From NCBI GenBank assembly GCA_037132075.1, contig JBAXPV010000005.1, forward strand, positions 1 to 64,000: a stretch of 64,000 bases of DNA, given 5' to 3'. A program made the position numbers and the translations under genes. Below the pieces are notes generated by a model. It had not been told where the DNA came from. It saw only the letters and a list, made by a program, of their open reading frames with translations, and did no database searches. This document shows positions 41,540-50,051 of this stretch, piece by piece (positions within the stretch are counted from its first letter, which is position 1; each line of letters begins with the position of its first letter). This DNA is from JBAXPV01 sp037132075. Lineage in GTDB: Bacteria; Bacteroidota; Bacteroidia; Bacteroidales; CAIXZF01.

Positions 41540-41983
41540 ATAAAGACCCCCGACCAGGTAAAAACAGCCTTGAGCTTAGTAGTTAAAAGCAATAGCTGTG
41601 GAACAGCGAGCCGCTGCGAGGGCGAATGAGGTCTTAGACTGGGAGCCCGAAGGGCGAGGGATAAGTATGTAACACACGAGGAATTGGACTTCATTTTAAA
41701 TGAAATTGCCTGTGGGTTAGAAAAATGGAGCGCAATTCCGAAGCCGAATGAGCTCGCAGGCGAGCAAAACATGGTCAGCCGGTGGATTGGGGCTATAGAT
41801 TGAGTGAAGCGAAGCGGAAAGAAGGAAATAGCCACAAGACAAGGGAGGCTGTAGTGAACGGATGCCCTATAAAAAGCAAAAAATATGACAAGCTGAGGCA
41901 CGAACCCGCAGGGCTCAGGCTTGGCGGATTTTTTGTCTATAGGGCTGAAGTGAACACCGCTTTACCTGGTCGGGGGTCTTTAT
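41540..41983. ncRNA. Candidate large structured RNA closed by a perfect 23-bp inverted repeat
   Basis: The outer arms (41540-41562, beginning ATAAAGACCCCC, and 41961-41983) are exact complements over 23 bp. The ~398 bp inside are GC-richer than the flanks and packed with further pairings: CAGCG-agc-CGCTG, GCCC/GGGC around GAA (UUCG tetraloop on the minus strand), GGAATTG/CAATTCC, GCTCG/CGAGC, GGCTAT/ATAGCC, CTGAG/CTCAG and GCCCTATA/TATAGGGC. This density looks like a large ornate non-coding RNA (GOLLD, ROOL and OLE are known examples; none can be matched by eye). A MITE-like element is the alternative, but it would not explain the interior helices. Frames on both strands look like by-products. 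Confidence 0.6.
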
Positions 41984-42207
41984 TTCTTATTATACAAATC
42001 ACAAATCATCCCTAAGCCCATTGTTTCATCTATCTCCATAAAGGGATAATCACAAAATCCGAATTCTTTTGGTTCATCATGGTCCCCTAAAGAATCTCTG
42101 TACGATTTGAAGTACAGACAGTTGAGACAACTTTCAATATCGAGATTATAGGCCCCGTCAGTATTAAAAGCTTTGTCTCCAAGTTCTTGGAAGTTGGGAT
42201 TCATCAT
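41980..42207 (-). CDS. Small Cys-containing protein, unknown
   Basis: 75 aa: MMNPNFQELGDKAFNTDGAY, then CLNCLYF, FGFCDYP and GMICDLYNKK. Four Cys in two pairs suggest a small metal-binding (zinc-ribbon-like or Fe-S) protein. The stop codon lies inside the right arm of the 41540-41983 inverted repeat, so the gene and structure overlap by 4 bp. It could be linked to that RNA. No family was recognised. Confidence 0.55.
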   Translation of the reverse strand: MMNPNFQELGDKAFNTDGAYNLDIESCLNCLYFKSYRDSLGDHDEPKEFGFCDYPFMEIDETMGLGMICDLYNKK

Positions 42208-42507
42208 AACAATAACATCTATATCAGATTATGAGCTAGCTTTAGATACAAACAAACTTAATACAAGTATGGTTAATGATTACTTTTCGTTGAAAAAAAT
42301 CTCACATTCCCCATTCAGGTATGGTCTAAGTATTGTCAGTGATGAAATATTGTTACTTTTGTCACAAGTCTCTTCCAGGCATAAATTTCATGACACATAT
42401 ATATACCTGCTTTATGTGTTAAATTTATGCTAGGCATAATGGCATAAAAATGATAGAATATCTTTACAGTTCTTGAGTTAATTTGTTAGTTTTTAAAATA
42501 AAAAACA
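42208..42507. promoter_or_regulatory. Regulatory region before the OLD/type III R-M operon
   Basis: 300 bp without a gene. TTTATGC (42424-42430) and GCATAAA (42442-42448) form an inverted repeat with another GGCATAA between them, a likely regulator site. TATCTTTA (42459-42466) resembles the -7 box, about 42 bp before the ATG at 42508, but no good -33 TTG was found. Confidence 0.45.
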
Positions 42508-44445
42508 ATGAAAGTAGAGTCTGTTCGAATACAAAATTTTCGCTCATTTAAAGATGAAACGATAAGTTTCGATGATTACAATTGTTTTGTCGGCCCAAAT
42601 GGAGCAGGAAAATCAACAATTCTTTACGCTTTAAATGTTTTCTTCAGGCAATACAAAGATTGTAAAAATGATTTAAGTAAATTAACAATAGATGATTTTC
42701 ATCACAAGAATATCGATGAAGAAATAAAAATAACTGTCACTTTTACTGATTTATCCGAAAAGGCAAAGAAGGATTTATCCCATTATGTTCGACATGACAA
42801 ACTTGTTGTAACAGCTATTGCAAAATATGATAAACAATTAGAATACGCTGAAGTAAAACAATTTGGTGAAAGATTAGTTATGAAAGATTTCGCTAAATAT
42901 TTTGAGGCGAAAAAAGAAAAAGCTAAAGCGAAAGAACTTCAAGAAATATTTAATGAATTCAAGAAGCAATTCCCTGATTTAAAGAATGCAAACACCATTG
43001 CGGAAATGGATGCATCAATACATGAATACGAATCTGCAAGACCAGATCAATGTACATTAGAGCAGAGTGGTGATGATTTTTATGGAGCCACGAAAGGTGC
43101 AAGTCAACTTGCTCCACATATACAATGGGTCTTTATATCTGCCGTAAAAGATGTCACAACTGAGGCCGAAGAAACTAAATCATCTTCACTTGGGCAACTA
43201 CTTGCAAGAACAGTACGGTCAAAAGTTAATTTTGCAGATCGTGTAACTGCCTTAAGAAATGAAACAAAAGAACTTTACCAAAGGTTATTAGAATCAGAAC
43301 AAGAAGCCTTAAAAGATATTTCAAAATCACTTCAAGACAGATTATCATCTTGGGCACATCCCGATATCAGCGCCAACGTTCTTTGGAGGCAAGACCCAGA
43401 AAAATCTATTAAAATAGAAGAACCCTTAGCTTATATTAAATTAGGAGAAAGAGATTATGATGGTGATTTATCAAGATTTGGACATGGTTTGCAACGATCT
43501 TTTATGCTCGCATTACTTCAAGAGTTAGCATTGCTTGATGATGTAAATGCTCCAACTTTGATAATGGGAATTGAAGAACCCGAAATCTATCAACACCCGC
43601 CACAAGCAAGGTATTTAGCAGAGACCTTATTGGATTTATCTGAAAAAGGATCACAGATATTACTCTGCACTCACAGCCCATTATTTATACCTGGAGATAA
43701 TTTCGATAAAATTAGAATAGTAAAGGAAGAGAGCAACCCGAGTAGAACAGTCGTAAGGAAATTATCATACGAAGATTTAGCCGAAGAATTAAATAAAGGA
43801 GGAGAAAAACTCCTAAAGGAAAAAGGAATGATAGCAAAGCTTTATCCTTCTTTGAATCCAATTACAAATGAAATGTTCTTCTGCAAAGTTCTTATTTTAA
43901 CTGAAGGTCTTGAAGATATTGCATTCATCACATCCTATTTAATGCTTACGGGAAAAATAAATGAATTCCGAAAATATGGTTGTCATATTGTTCCCATGAA
44001 TGGGAAAAGTAATTTAATAAAACCTTTGGCAATGGCTAAGCTTCTCAGTATTCCAGCGTTTGTGGTTTTTGATGGTGATACTGATAAAGATAATATACCA
44101 GACGTAGAAAAAAGAAATTCAGAAGTGGCAAAGCATAAAAAAGACAATAGGGCAATTTTAAATATTCAAGGACACAATGCGGAAAATGAATGGCAACCAA
44201 ATCATATTATCAAACCAAACTTGACTTGCTGGAAAACAAATATTGGTGATACAGTGAGCAGTGACATTGGAGCCGATTGGAAGACATACGAAGATAAAGC
44301 AGCATTAGATTATGGTAATGCATGCGGTTTGAATAAAAATCCATTGACCATAGCTAAAGCACTTGAATATTCCTGGAATGACAGAAAGTTTTCCAAACAT
44401 CTCGAAGAGTTAATTACCAGAATTATTGATTTCGCAAAAGCATAA
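42508..44445 (+). CDS. OLD-family ATP-dependent nuclease (AAA15 ATPase + TOPRIM)
   Basis: 645 aa. An ABC-type ATPase with Walker A GPNGAGKST (about residues 30-38), EEPEIYQHP and THSP near residues 355-395, followed by a TOPRIM domain: LTEGLEDIAFI (Glu) and VFDGDTDKDN (DxD) around residues 465-540. This is the overcoming-lysogenization-defect architecture. Class 2 OLD proteins (GajA) pair with a UvrD-type helicase; none is adjacent, so it is more like class 1 or a partner of the following R-M genes. It lies 22 bp before the Mod gene and may be co-transcribed. Role in phage defence is inferred from family and neighbours. Confidence 0.88.
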   Translation: MKVESVRIQNFRSFKDETISFDDYNCFVGPNGAGKSTILYALNVFFRQYKDCKNDLSKLTIDDFHHKNIDEEIKITVTFTDLSEKAKKDLSHYVRHDKLVVTAIAKYDKQLEYAEVKQFGERLVMKDFAKYFEAKKEKAKAKELQEIFNEFKKQFPDLKNANTIAEMDASIHEYESARPDQCTLEQSGDDFYGATKGASQLAPHIQWVFISAVKDVTTEAEETKSSSLGQLLARTVRSKVNFADRVTALRNETKELYQRLLESEQEALKDISKSLQDRLSSWAHPDISANVLWRQDPEKSIKIEEPLAYIKLGERDYDGDLSRFGHGLQRSFMLALLQELALLDDVNAPTLIMGIEEPEIYQHPPQARYLAETLLDLSEKGSQILLCTHSPLFIPGDNFDKIRIVKEESNPSRTVVRKLSYEDLAEELNKGGEKLLKEKGMIAKLYPSLNPITNEMFFCKVLILTEGLEDIAFITSYLMLTGKINEFRKYGCHIVPMNGKSNLIKPLAMAKLLSIPAFVVFDGDTDKDNIPDVEKRNSEVAKHKKDNRAILNIQGHNAENEWQPNHIIKPNLTCWKTNIGDTVSSDIGADWKTYEDKAALDYGNACGLNKNPLTIAKALEYSWNDRKFSKHLEELITRIIDFAKA

Positions 44446-44466
44446 TAGCTTAAAGACATTATCTAT

Positions 44467-46113
44467 ATGGCAAAAAAAGACTACAACGATTACACCAGAG
44501 AACAGCTCGTTGATGAGTTGATTAAATTGAACAAACGAAAAAAATATGGGCTTGTTTGGGAAGAAGAAAAGACAAAAGAAAAATTTGAAGCAGAAGCAGA
44601 AGGGAAATTACCTGTACTCGTTGAAGACAAAAAAAGAGAAATAAAAACCGATGAAAGCAAACCAACCCATATTCTAATTGAAGGCGACAATTACCACGCT
44701 CTTTCTGTTTTAAACTATACTCATGCTAAAAGCATTGATGTAATTTACATCGACCCACCCTACAATACAGGCAATAATGATTTTAAATACAACGACAAGT
44801 TTGTTGACCATGAAGACAGTTATCGACACAGCAAGTGGCTTTCGTTTATGAGTAAGCGTTTGAAACTTGCGAAAAATTTATTAAATAATTCAGGTATAAT
44901 TTTTATATCAATTGATGACAACGAACAAGGAAATTTGAAACTGTTGTGTGATGAAATCTTCGGTGAGGGGAATTTTCACGGAACTTTAACTTGGGTAAAA
45001 AGAACAAAATCAACAAATTCAGGCAAGGCAAAATATATGATTCAGCCACGATTAGAATATATACATTGTTATGGAAAAATAAATAAAGCAGATTTTAATG
45101 GGTTTAAATTGTTAAATAGTGATAAAGAAAAAAAATATCCTCACAAAGGTCTATTGGGTTCATGTAGATTTGAAAATCTTGAAGCAACAGATTATGGAAG
45201 AAAAAAAAGAAATACAATGAAATTTCCAATATTAGGCATCAAACCTCGTGAAGGCAAAAGATGGCAGGTTGGCGAAGACGAAGCTACAGAATTAGTTAAC
45301 CAGAAACGAATAGAGATAATTGAAGGAATACCAAAACGGGCAGTATATCCCGAAGATGAAGAGAGTTATTCATTTGTTCCATTTTGGGCTCATCTTGACG
45401 ATACAGGTAGTGCAGAAGAAGGTAAAAAAGAATTGAGTGATATAATTGGACCCGAACACAACTTTGATACTGTAAAACCAGTTAATTTAATTAAAAGAAT
45501 TCTAGAACGTTTTAATGACAAAATAACTATATTGGATTTTTTTGCAGGTTCTGGGACAACTGGTCATGCGGTATTAGAGCTGAACAAAGATGAAGGGAAT
45601 AGACAATTTATTCTTTGCACTAATAATGAAAACAATATTTGTACAGAGATTTGTTATCCTCGAGTAAAGAAGGTAATTCAAGGTTATGAAAGTAAAAAAG
45701 GTAAAAATATATTAGGCCTTGGAAGCAATTTAAAATATTATAAAACCAATTTTGTGGGTTCAGAGCAAACTCATAGAAACAAAAAACTACTCACTGATAA
45801 AAGTATTGAAATGCTTTGCATTAAAGAAAATACCTTTGATGAAGTATTAAACAGAAAAGACATATTCATTTTTAAAAATAAAGATAAGTTTACTGCTATT
45901 CTTTTCGATGAATTAAAAATGGATGAATTTAAAAATGAAATTCGAAAATTTAAAAAACCAATTTCAGTTTATGTGTTTTCTTTAGAAGGGGATGATTTTA
46001 AAGAAGACTTTTTAGACTTAAAAAATGATATTACCCTTTGTTCAATACCTGAGGCTATTCTAAAAGTCTATAGGAGAATCTTTGGCATAGGACAAATGAA
46101 ACTTAAAATGTAA
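44467..46113 (+). CDS. mod: Type III restriction-modification methyltransferase (Mod)
   Basis: 548 aa. A beta-class N6-adenine methyltransferase: catalytic motif DPPYNTG (near residue 98) precedes a long target-recognition region and the SAM motif FAGSGTTGHA (near residue 359). The N-terminal EEEKTKEKFEAEAEGKLP region and YRHSKWLSFMSKRL are typical of type III Mod. Recognition sequence cannot be read. Mod works alone as a methylase and with Res as a nuclease complex; the Res gene starts 3 bp downstream. No simple repeat that would suggest phase variation was seen in the coding region. Confidence 0.92.
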   Translation: MAKKDYNDYTREQLVDELIKLNKRKKYGLVWEEEKTKEKFEAEAEGKLPVLVEDKKREIKTDESKPTHILIEGDNYHALSVLNYTHAKSIDVIYIDPPYNTGNNDFKYNDKFVDHEDSYRHSKWLSFMSKRLKLAKNLLNNSGIIFISIDDNEQGNLKLLCDEIFGEGNFHGTLTWVKRTKSTNSGKAKYMIQPRLEYIHCYGKINKADFNGFKLLNSDKEKKYPHKGLLGSCRFENLEATDYGRKKRNTMKFPILGIKPREGKRWQVGEDEATELVNQKRIEIIEGIPKRAVYPEDEESYSFVPFWAHLDDTGSAEEGKKELSDIIGPEHNFDTVKPVNLIKRILERFNDKITILDFFAGSGTTGHAVLELNKDEGNRQFILCTNNENNICTEICYPRVKKVIQGYESKKGKNILGLGSNLKYYKTNFVGSEQTHRNKKLLTDKSIEMLCIKENTFDEVLNRKDIFIFKNKDKFTAILFDELKMDEFKNEIRKFKKPISVYVFSLEGDDFKEDFLDLKNDITLCSIPEAILKVYRRIFGIGQMKLKM

Positions 46114-46116
46114 ATT

Positions 46117-48342
46117 ATGATTTATAAAGAATTAAAATATAAAAGCAAAGCAGTAAAACAATTGCTTGAAAAAGCAAATGACATTCTTGAATCTAATGGA
46201 AATGATAATATAATTTTTAAAGCACCTACAGGATCAGGAAAAACAATTATCATGGCTGAATTTCTTTTAAGGTTTGTCAGCGAAAGGACTGATCATAAAA
46301 CTTTTTCTTTTATCTGGGCTGCACCACGAAAACTACACATTCAAAGCAAGGAAAAGTTAGAAAACTTTTACAAAGAAAACAGGGTAATAGAATGTTCAAA
46401 TATTGAAGAGCTGACAGATAAAAAAATCTTTGAAAACGAGGTATTGTTTCTGAATTGGGAGAGTATCAATAAAAAAGATAATGTTTTTGTCCGTGAAAAT
46501 GAAAATGATTTCAATTTAACTTCAATTGTAAATAACACTTTTGAAGACGGAAGAGAAATCATATTGATAATCGACGAAAGTCATCATACTGCGTCAGCCG
46601 AGAATACACGTGGTTTGATAGATATAATGAAACCCAAAATTACAATAGAGGTTTCTGCGACACCCCATATAGATTCCGATAATATTGTAAAAGTGAAATT
46701 TGAAGATGTGGTAAAGGAGGGGATGATAAAGGAAAATGTTTCGCTAAATCCCGATCTGAAAGAGGAAAAACTTGAAGGAGAAGGAAGTGATGAATTTATT
46801 TTAAAAGAAGCCATAAAGAAAAGGGAAGAATTAAAAAAACATTTTGAAAAAATTGGCAAGGAAAATATTAATCCCCTTTTATTAATTCAATTGCCCGATA
46901 GCAGTAGTATTGATTTTACTAATAAGAAGGATGAAATTGAAACCCTACTGGCGAAAAAGTTTGATATAACAACGGATAATGGCAGGCTGGCAGTATATTT
47001 ATCCGAAGACAAACGTAATCTGGAAAACATTTCAAAAAATGACAATGAGGTTGAAGTTCTATTGTTCAAACAGGCAATTGCGTTAGGGTGGGATTGTCCC
47101 AGGGCTTATATTTTAGTCTTATTTCGTGAATGGCATTCTGAAAACTTCTCAATTCAGACAGTTGGCAGAATCATGCGTATGCCAGAGATTATGAGATATA
47201 ACATTGAGGAACTTGACAAAGGGTATGTATATACAAACATAGCAAATAACAATATTAAAATTGAGGAAGAATTAGCAAGGGATTATTTCACAATATACAC
47301 AAGCAAACGCAATGAACTTTATGCCCCAATTAATATTGTTTCCTGCCATATAAAAAGACAAAGAGAAACGACCCGTCTTGATCCTTCATTTATACCGATG
47401 TTTCTGAAACATGCTAAAAAATTAGGTATAGCAAAAAAGATGGACACAAAGGTTGCAAAGATTACAGACAGTATTCCAATTGACGGGATAATTCATTTGG
47501 AAAATGTTGGGACAACCAATGACCCTATTGAAATATCTAAGAATCTTTCTCTTGCAAAAACAATGACCGAATTGGAAATAGCTTTTAAATATTTCGTTCA
47601 GGATACTTTACATGCAGGAGAAATGTTTCCTGAACAGCGCTCTGTGGGTAGGGTTTGCACTAGTATATATAATTTCTTTTCTGAAGAGATGGAGATGAAT
47701 TATGAGGAAAAACAGAGAGAAATTATGACAATAGTATTAAGTAATGGCAACTCACAATTCATTAGAGACGCGATGAACGAATCACTGAAAGAATACAAAG
47801 AAAAGCATCCCAAGGCCAAGAACGAAGCAGTGCAAAACGATGATATATGGAATATTCCTGAAAAAATTGAGTTTAATGCCAACCATAAGGAAAGGAGCCC
47901 AAAACTGAGAAAGGCAATAATGAAACCTTATTATGAACCAACTTCAAAAGCAAAATCATGGGAGACTGAGAAAAGCTTTATTGAATTTTTAGATAATCAT
48001 AAAAGTGTTGATTGGTGGTTCAAGAATGGAGAGCGTGACATGACGAATTTCGCAGTACCTTATATAGACGAATATGGTGAAGATCAAGTATTTTATCTTG
48101 ATTTTATAGTGAAATTTATTGACGGAAAGATTGGTCTATATGATACAAAGTCTGGTTGGACCGCTAAGGAAGCCGGTCCAAAATCGGATGGTCTTCAAAA
48201 ATATATCAAAGAACAAAATAAAAAAGGTAAAAAAATGCTCGGGGGAATAGTTATCCCTAAGTCCGGGTCTTTCTACACATATACAAATATACCTTATGCG
48301 TTCGATAAAGAACTGACTGGTTGGAAAATCCTAGACTTTTAA
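46117..48342 (+). CDS. res: Type III restriction-modification endonuclease/helicase (Res)
   Basis: 741 aa, SF2 helicase: Walker A APTGSGKT (about residues 36-43), DESHHT (DExH), SATPH, and motif VI QTVGRIMRMPE. The C-terminal ~100 residues carry a PD-(D/E)XK-like nuclease: YLDFIVKFIDGKIGLYDTKS (Asp, then Asp-x-Lys). It is shorter than some Res subunits (~900-1000 aa), but all motifs are present. It is in one operon with Mod and OLD. A terminator follows at 48413-48437. Confidence 0.9.
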   Translation: MIYKELKYKSKAVKQLLEKANDILESNGNDNIIFKAPTGSGKTIIMAEFLLRFVSERTDHKTFSFIWAAPRKLHIQSKEKLENFYKENRVIECSNIEELTDKKIFENEVLFLNWESINKKDNVFVRENENDFNLTSIVNNTFEDGREIILIIDESHHTASAENTRGLIDIMKPKITIEVSATPHIDSDNIVKVKFEDVVKEGMIKENVSLNPDLKEEKLEGEGSDEFILKEAIKKREELKKHFEKIGKENINPLLLIQLPDSSSIDFTNKKDEIETLLAKKFDITTDNGRLAVYLSEDKRNLENISKNDNEVEVLLFKQAIALGWDCPRAYILVLFREWHSENFSIQTVGRIMRMPEIMRYNIEELDKGYVYTNIANNNIKIEEELARDYFTIYTSKRNELYAPINIVSCHIKRQRETTRLDPSFIPMFLKHAKKLGIAKKMDTKVAKITDSIPIDGIIHLENVGTTNDPIEISKNLSLAKTMTELEIAFKYFVQDTLHAGEMFPEQRSVGRVCTSIYNFFSEEMEMNYEEKQREIMTIVLSNGNSQFIRDAMNESLKEYKEKHPKAKNEAVQNDDIWNIPEKIEFNANHKERSPKLRKAIMKPYYEPTSKAKSWETEKSFIEFLDNHKSVDWWFKNGERDMTNFAVPYIDEYGEDQVFYLDFIVKFIDGKIGLYDTKSGWTAKEAGPKSDGLQKYIKEQNKKGKKMLGGIVIPKSGSFYTYTNIPYAFDKELTGWKILDF

Positions 48343-48412
48343 AATTCTAACAAAAAATCGCAAACCTTATAGTTCATCAGGAATATCTATGTTTTTCTTA
48401 GAGGATAAAAAG

Positions 48413-48437
48413 AACCACCCATTGAGGCGGTTTTTTA
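48413..48437 (+). terminator. Intrinsic terminator after the R-M operon
   Basis: AACCACC (48413-48419) pairs with GGCGGTT (48426-48432) apart from one mismatch, followed by TTTTTT. It lies about 70 bp after the Res stop. Confidence 0.7.
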
Positions 48438-48551
48438 TTCCAAGGTAGTATGAATCATTAATTCTGAAGATCAAATTATCAAGCTCAGAAAATTTAGATT
48501 CATTTGCTAGAATTGAATAACTTTGATACAGGAAAGAAAATCATCGTCCTA

Positions 48552-50051
48552 ATGGAAACGAAAAAGACAGTCGGCATTTGGATTCGTGTAAGCACTGAGG
48601 ATCAAGCCAAGGGAGAATCCCCCGAACATCACGAAAAAAGGGCCCGGCTATATGCCGAAGCCAAAGATTGGGATGTAGTAGAGGTCTATCACTTAGAGGC
48701 GGTCTCCGGGAAATCCGTCATGGATCATCCGGAGACCAAGAGGATGCTAAGAGATATAAAACATGGTAACATCACCGGACTAATATTTTCTAAGCTGGCT
48801 CGTCTGGCCCGTAACACCAGAGAACTGCTCGACTTTGCTGATCTCTTTCGGGAAAGTGAGACCGATCTGATCTCTTTACAGGAAGCGATAGATACTAGTA
48901 CTCCGGCTGGCCGACTTTTCTATACCATGATAGCGGCTATGGCTCAATGGGAACGGGAAGAGATTTCCAGCCGGGTGGCCGCTTCAGTCCCCATCCGGGC
49001 TAAATTGGGTAAACCTTTGGGAGGAGCCGCCTCATTCGGCTATCGCTGGGAGGGTAAAGAATTGGTGGTTGATGAATCAGAAGGCCCGGTCCGCAAACTC
49101 GTGTACGAAGTATTTCTAAAACACAAACGCAAGAAAACCACAGCTAAAGAACTTAATGACCTAGGCTATCGGACCAGGAACGGTTCAAAGTTTTCTGACA
49201 CCACTATAGATAGGTTAATCAAGGACCCGACTGCCAAAGGAGAACGCCGGGCCAACTACACCAAAAGTTTGGGGGATGGCAAGCACTGGGAACTCAAGCC
49301 AGAAAGCGATTGGATAGTAACCACCTGCCAACCCGTTGTATCTGATAAAATATGGAATGAGTGCAACCGAATACTAGAAGAACAAACTATTAAACGCCGC
49401 AAGGCTGGTCCCAAACCTGTCCATCTCCTCTCAGGCCTCCTTTACTGTACTTGCGGTAAAAAAATGTACGTCTTCCACCCCTCCAATGTCTTCACCTGTA
49501 AAGCCTGCAAAAACAGAATCCCAGCTAGTGACATTGATGAAATATATCACGAACAACTCAAATCCTTCCTCCTGACTGATCAGGACATAAAAACATATCT
49601 GTCTCAAACCGACTCAATTATCCAGGAGAAGGAAACTCTCCTTTCCAAACAAACCCAAGAAGCTGACCGTATTCGCCGGGACATGAACGAACTGGTCTCC
49701 ATGCGTGTATCAGGTGAAATCTCCAAAGACAGCTTCCCCAGACACTATAAACCACTTGAAGAACGCCTAAATCAAATCGAAGACCAACTGCCGGAACTGA
49801 TGGCTGAAATCGACTTTCTTAAAATCCAAGCCCTGTCATCAGATACAATCCTACGTGACGCCAAAGACCTATTCCAGCGCTGGCCCCAAATGCCCTTCCA
49901 AGAGAAGCGCAACATCATAGAAGTCATAACAGACAACATAACTATTGGACGTGAGGACATTGCGATCAAGCTCGCGTATATTCCTTCCAATTTTAAAAAC
50001 CCGGGAAATAAGCAACGCAACTTCAGGGATTCATCGCTGCCACCAACATGA
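48552..50051 (+). CDS. Large serine integrase of the comM element
   Basis: About 499 aa from ATG 48552 (METKKTVGIWIRVSTEDQAK); the longer frame from 48504 has a random start. The catalytic Ser14 is in WIRVSTEDQ, the resolvase fold continues through KLARLARNTREL, then the Recombinase domain (GGAASFGYRWEGK …), a zinc ribbon (CTCGKKMYVF … CKACKN) and a coiled coil to residue ~440. The 3' end runs through the att core, and its last ~10 codons plus stop are supplied by comM DNA, so the C-terminal residues differ in the excised circle. The right arm (GCAACGCAACTT) is the inverse of the arm at 1408. It is the integrase responsible for the comM insertion. Confidence 0.92.
   Translation: METKKTVGIWIRVSTEDQAKGESPEHHEKRARLYAEAKDWDVVEVYHLEAVSGKSVMDHPETKRMLRDIKHGNITGLIFSKLARLARNTRELLDFADLFRESETDLISLQEAIDTSTPAGRLFYTMIAAMAQWEREEISSRVAASVPIRAKLGKPLGGAASFGYRWEGKELVVDESEGPVRKLVYEVFLKHKRKKTTAKELNDLGYRTRNGSKFSDTTIDRLIKDPTAKGERRANYTKSLGDGKHWELKPESDWIVTTCQPVVSDKIWNECNRILEEQTIKRRKAGPKPVHLLSGLLYCTCGKKMYVFHPSNVFTCKACKNRIPASDIDEIYHEQLKSFLLTDQDIKTYLSQTDSIIQEKETLLSKQTQEADRIRRDMNELVSMRVSGEISKDSFPRHYKPLEERLNQIEDQLPELMAEIDFLKIQALSSDTILRDAKDLFQRWPQMPFQEKRNIIEVITDNITIGREDIAIKLAYIPSNFKNPGNKQRNFRDSSLPPT
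50002..50034. other. Attachment-site junction (attR-like) at the integrase end
   Basis: Element arm CGGGAAATAAGCAACGCAA meets the CAGGG core (50024-50028), after which ATTCAT and comM codons follow. Compared with 1403-1432 and 6208-6233 the shared core is CAGGG (all three) and CAGGGATTCAT (this site and copy 2). Confidence 0.75.

Larger units (their letters stand above)
6213..50028. mobile_element. Main integrative element inserted in comM
   Basis: A ~43.8-kb insertion bounded by comM copy 2 on the left and the comM 5' half on the right. The left end carries an XRE gene next to the att arm. The right end carries a large serine integrase whose 3' end runs through the att core. Cargo includes Qat, an OLD/type III R-M block, TraD-like ATPases with a pilin, ArdC/RadC-like genes and two internal recombinase units. 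No relaxase, VirB4 or MPF set was found, so self-transfer is not supported; it may be mobilisable or a decayed ICE. An alternative left end at 1408 cannot be excluded because that arm is the better inverse of the right arm. Confidence 0.8.

Noticed and set aside
41503..41901. A 132-codon minus-strand frame and a 77-codon plus-strand frame across the structured region
   Set aside because: Both cross dense inverted repeats with no domain; they are by-products of the RNA-like structure.
41540..41983. Group I or group II intron, RNase P RNA or tmRNA
   Set aside because: No group II domain V pattern, no group I P/Q/R/S elements, no RNase P or tmRNA core sequence could be recognised.
42508..44445. 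Gabija (GajA-GajB) system
   Set aside because: The OLD-type protein matches the GajA class loosely, but no UvrD-like GajB gene is adjacent.
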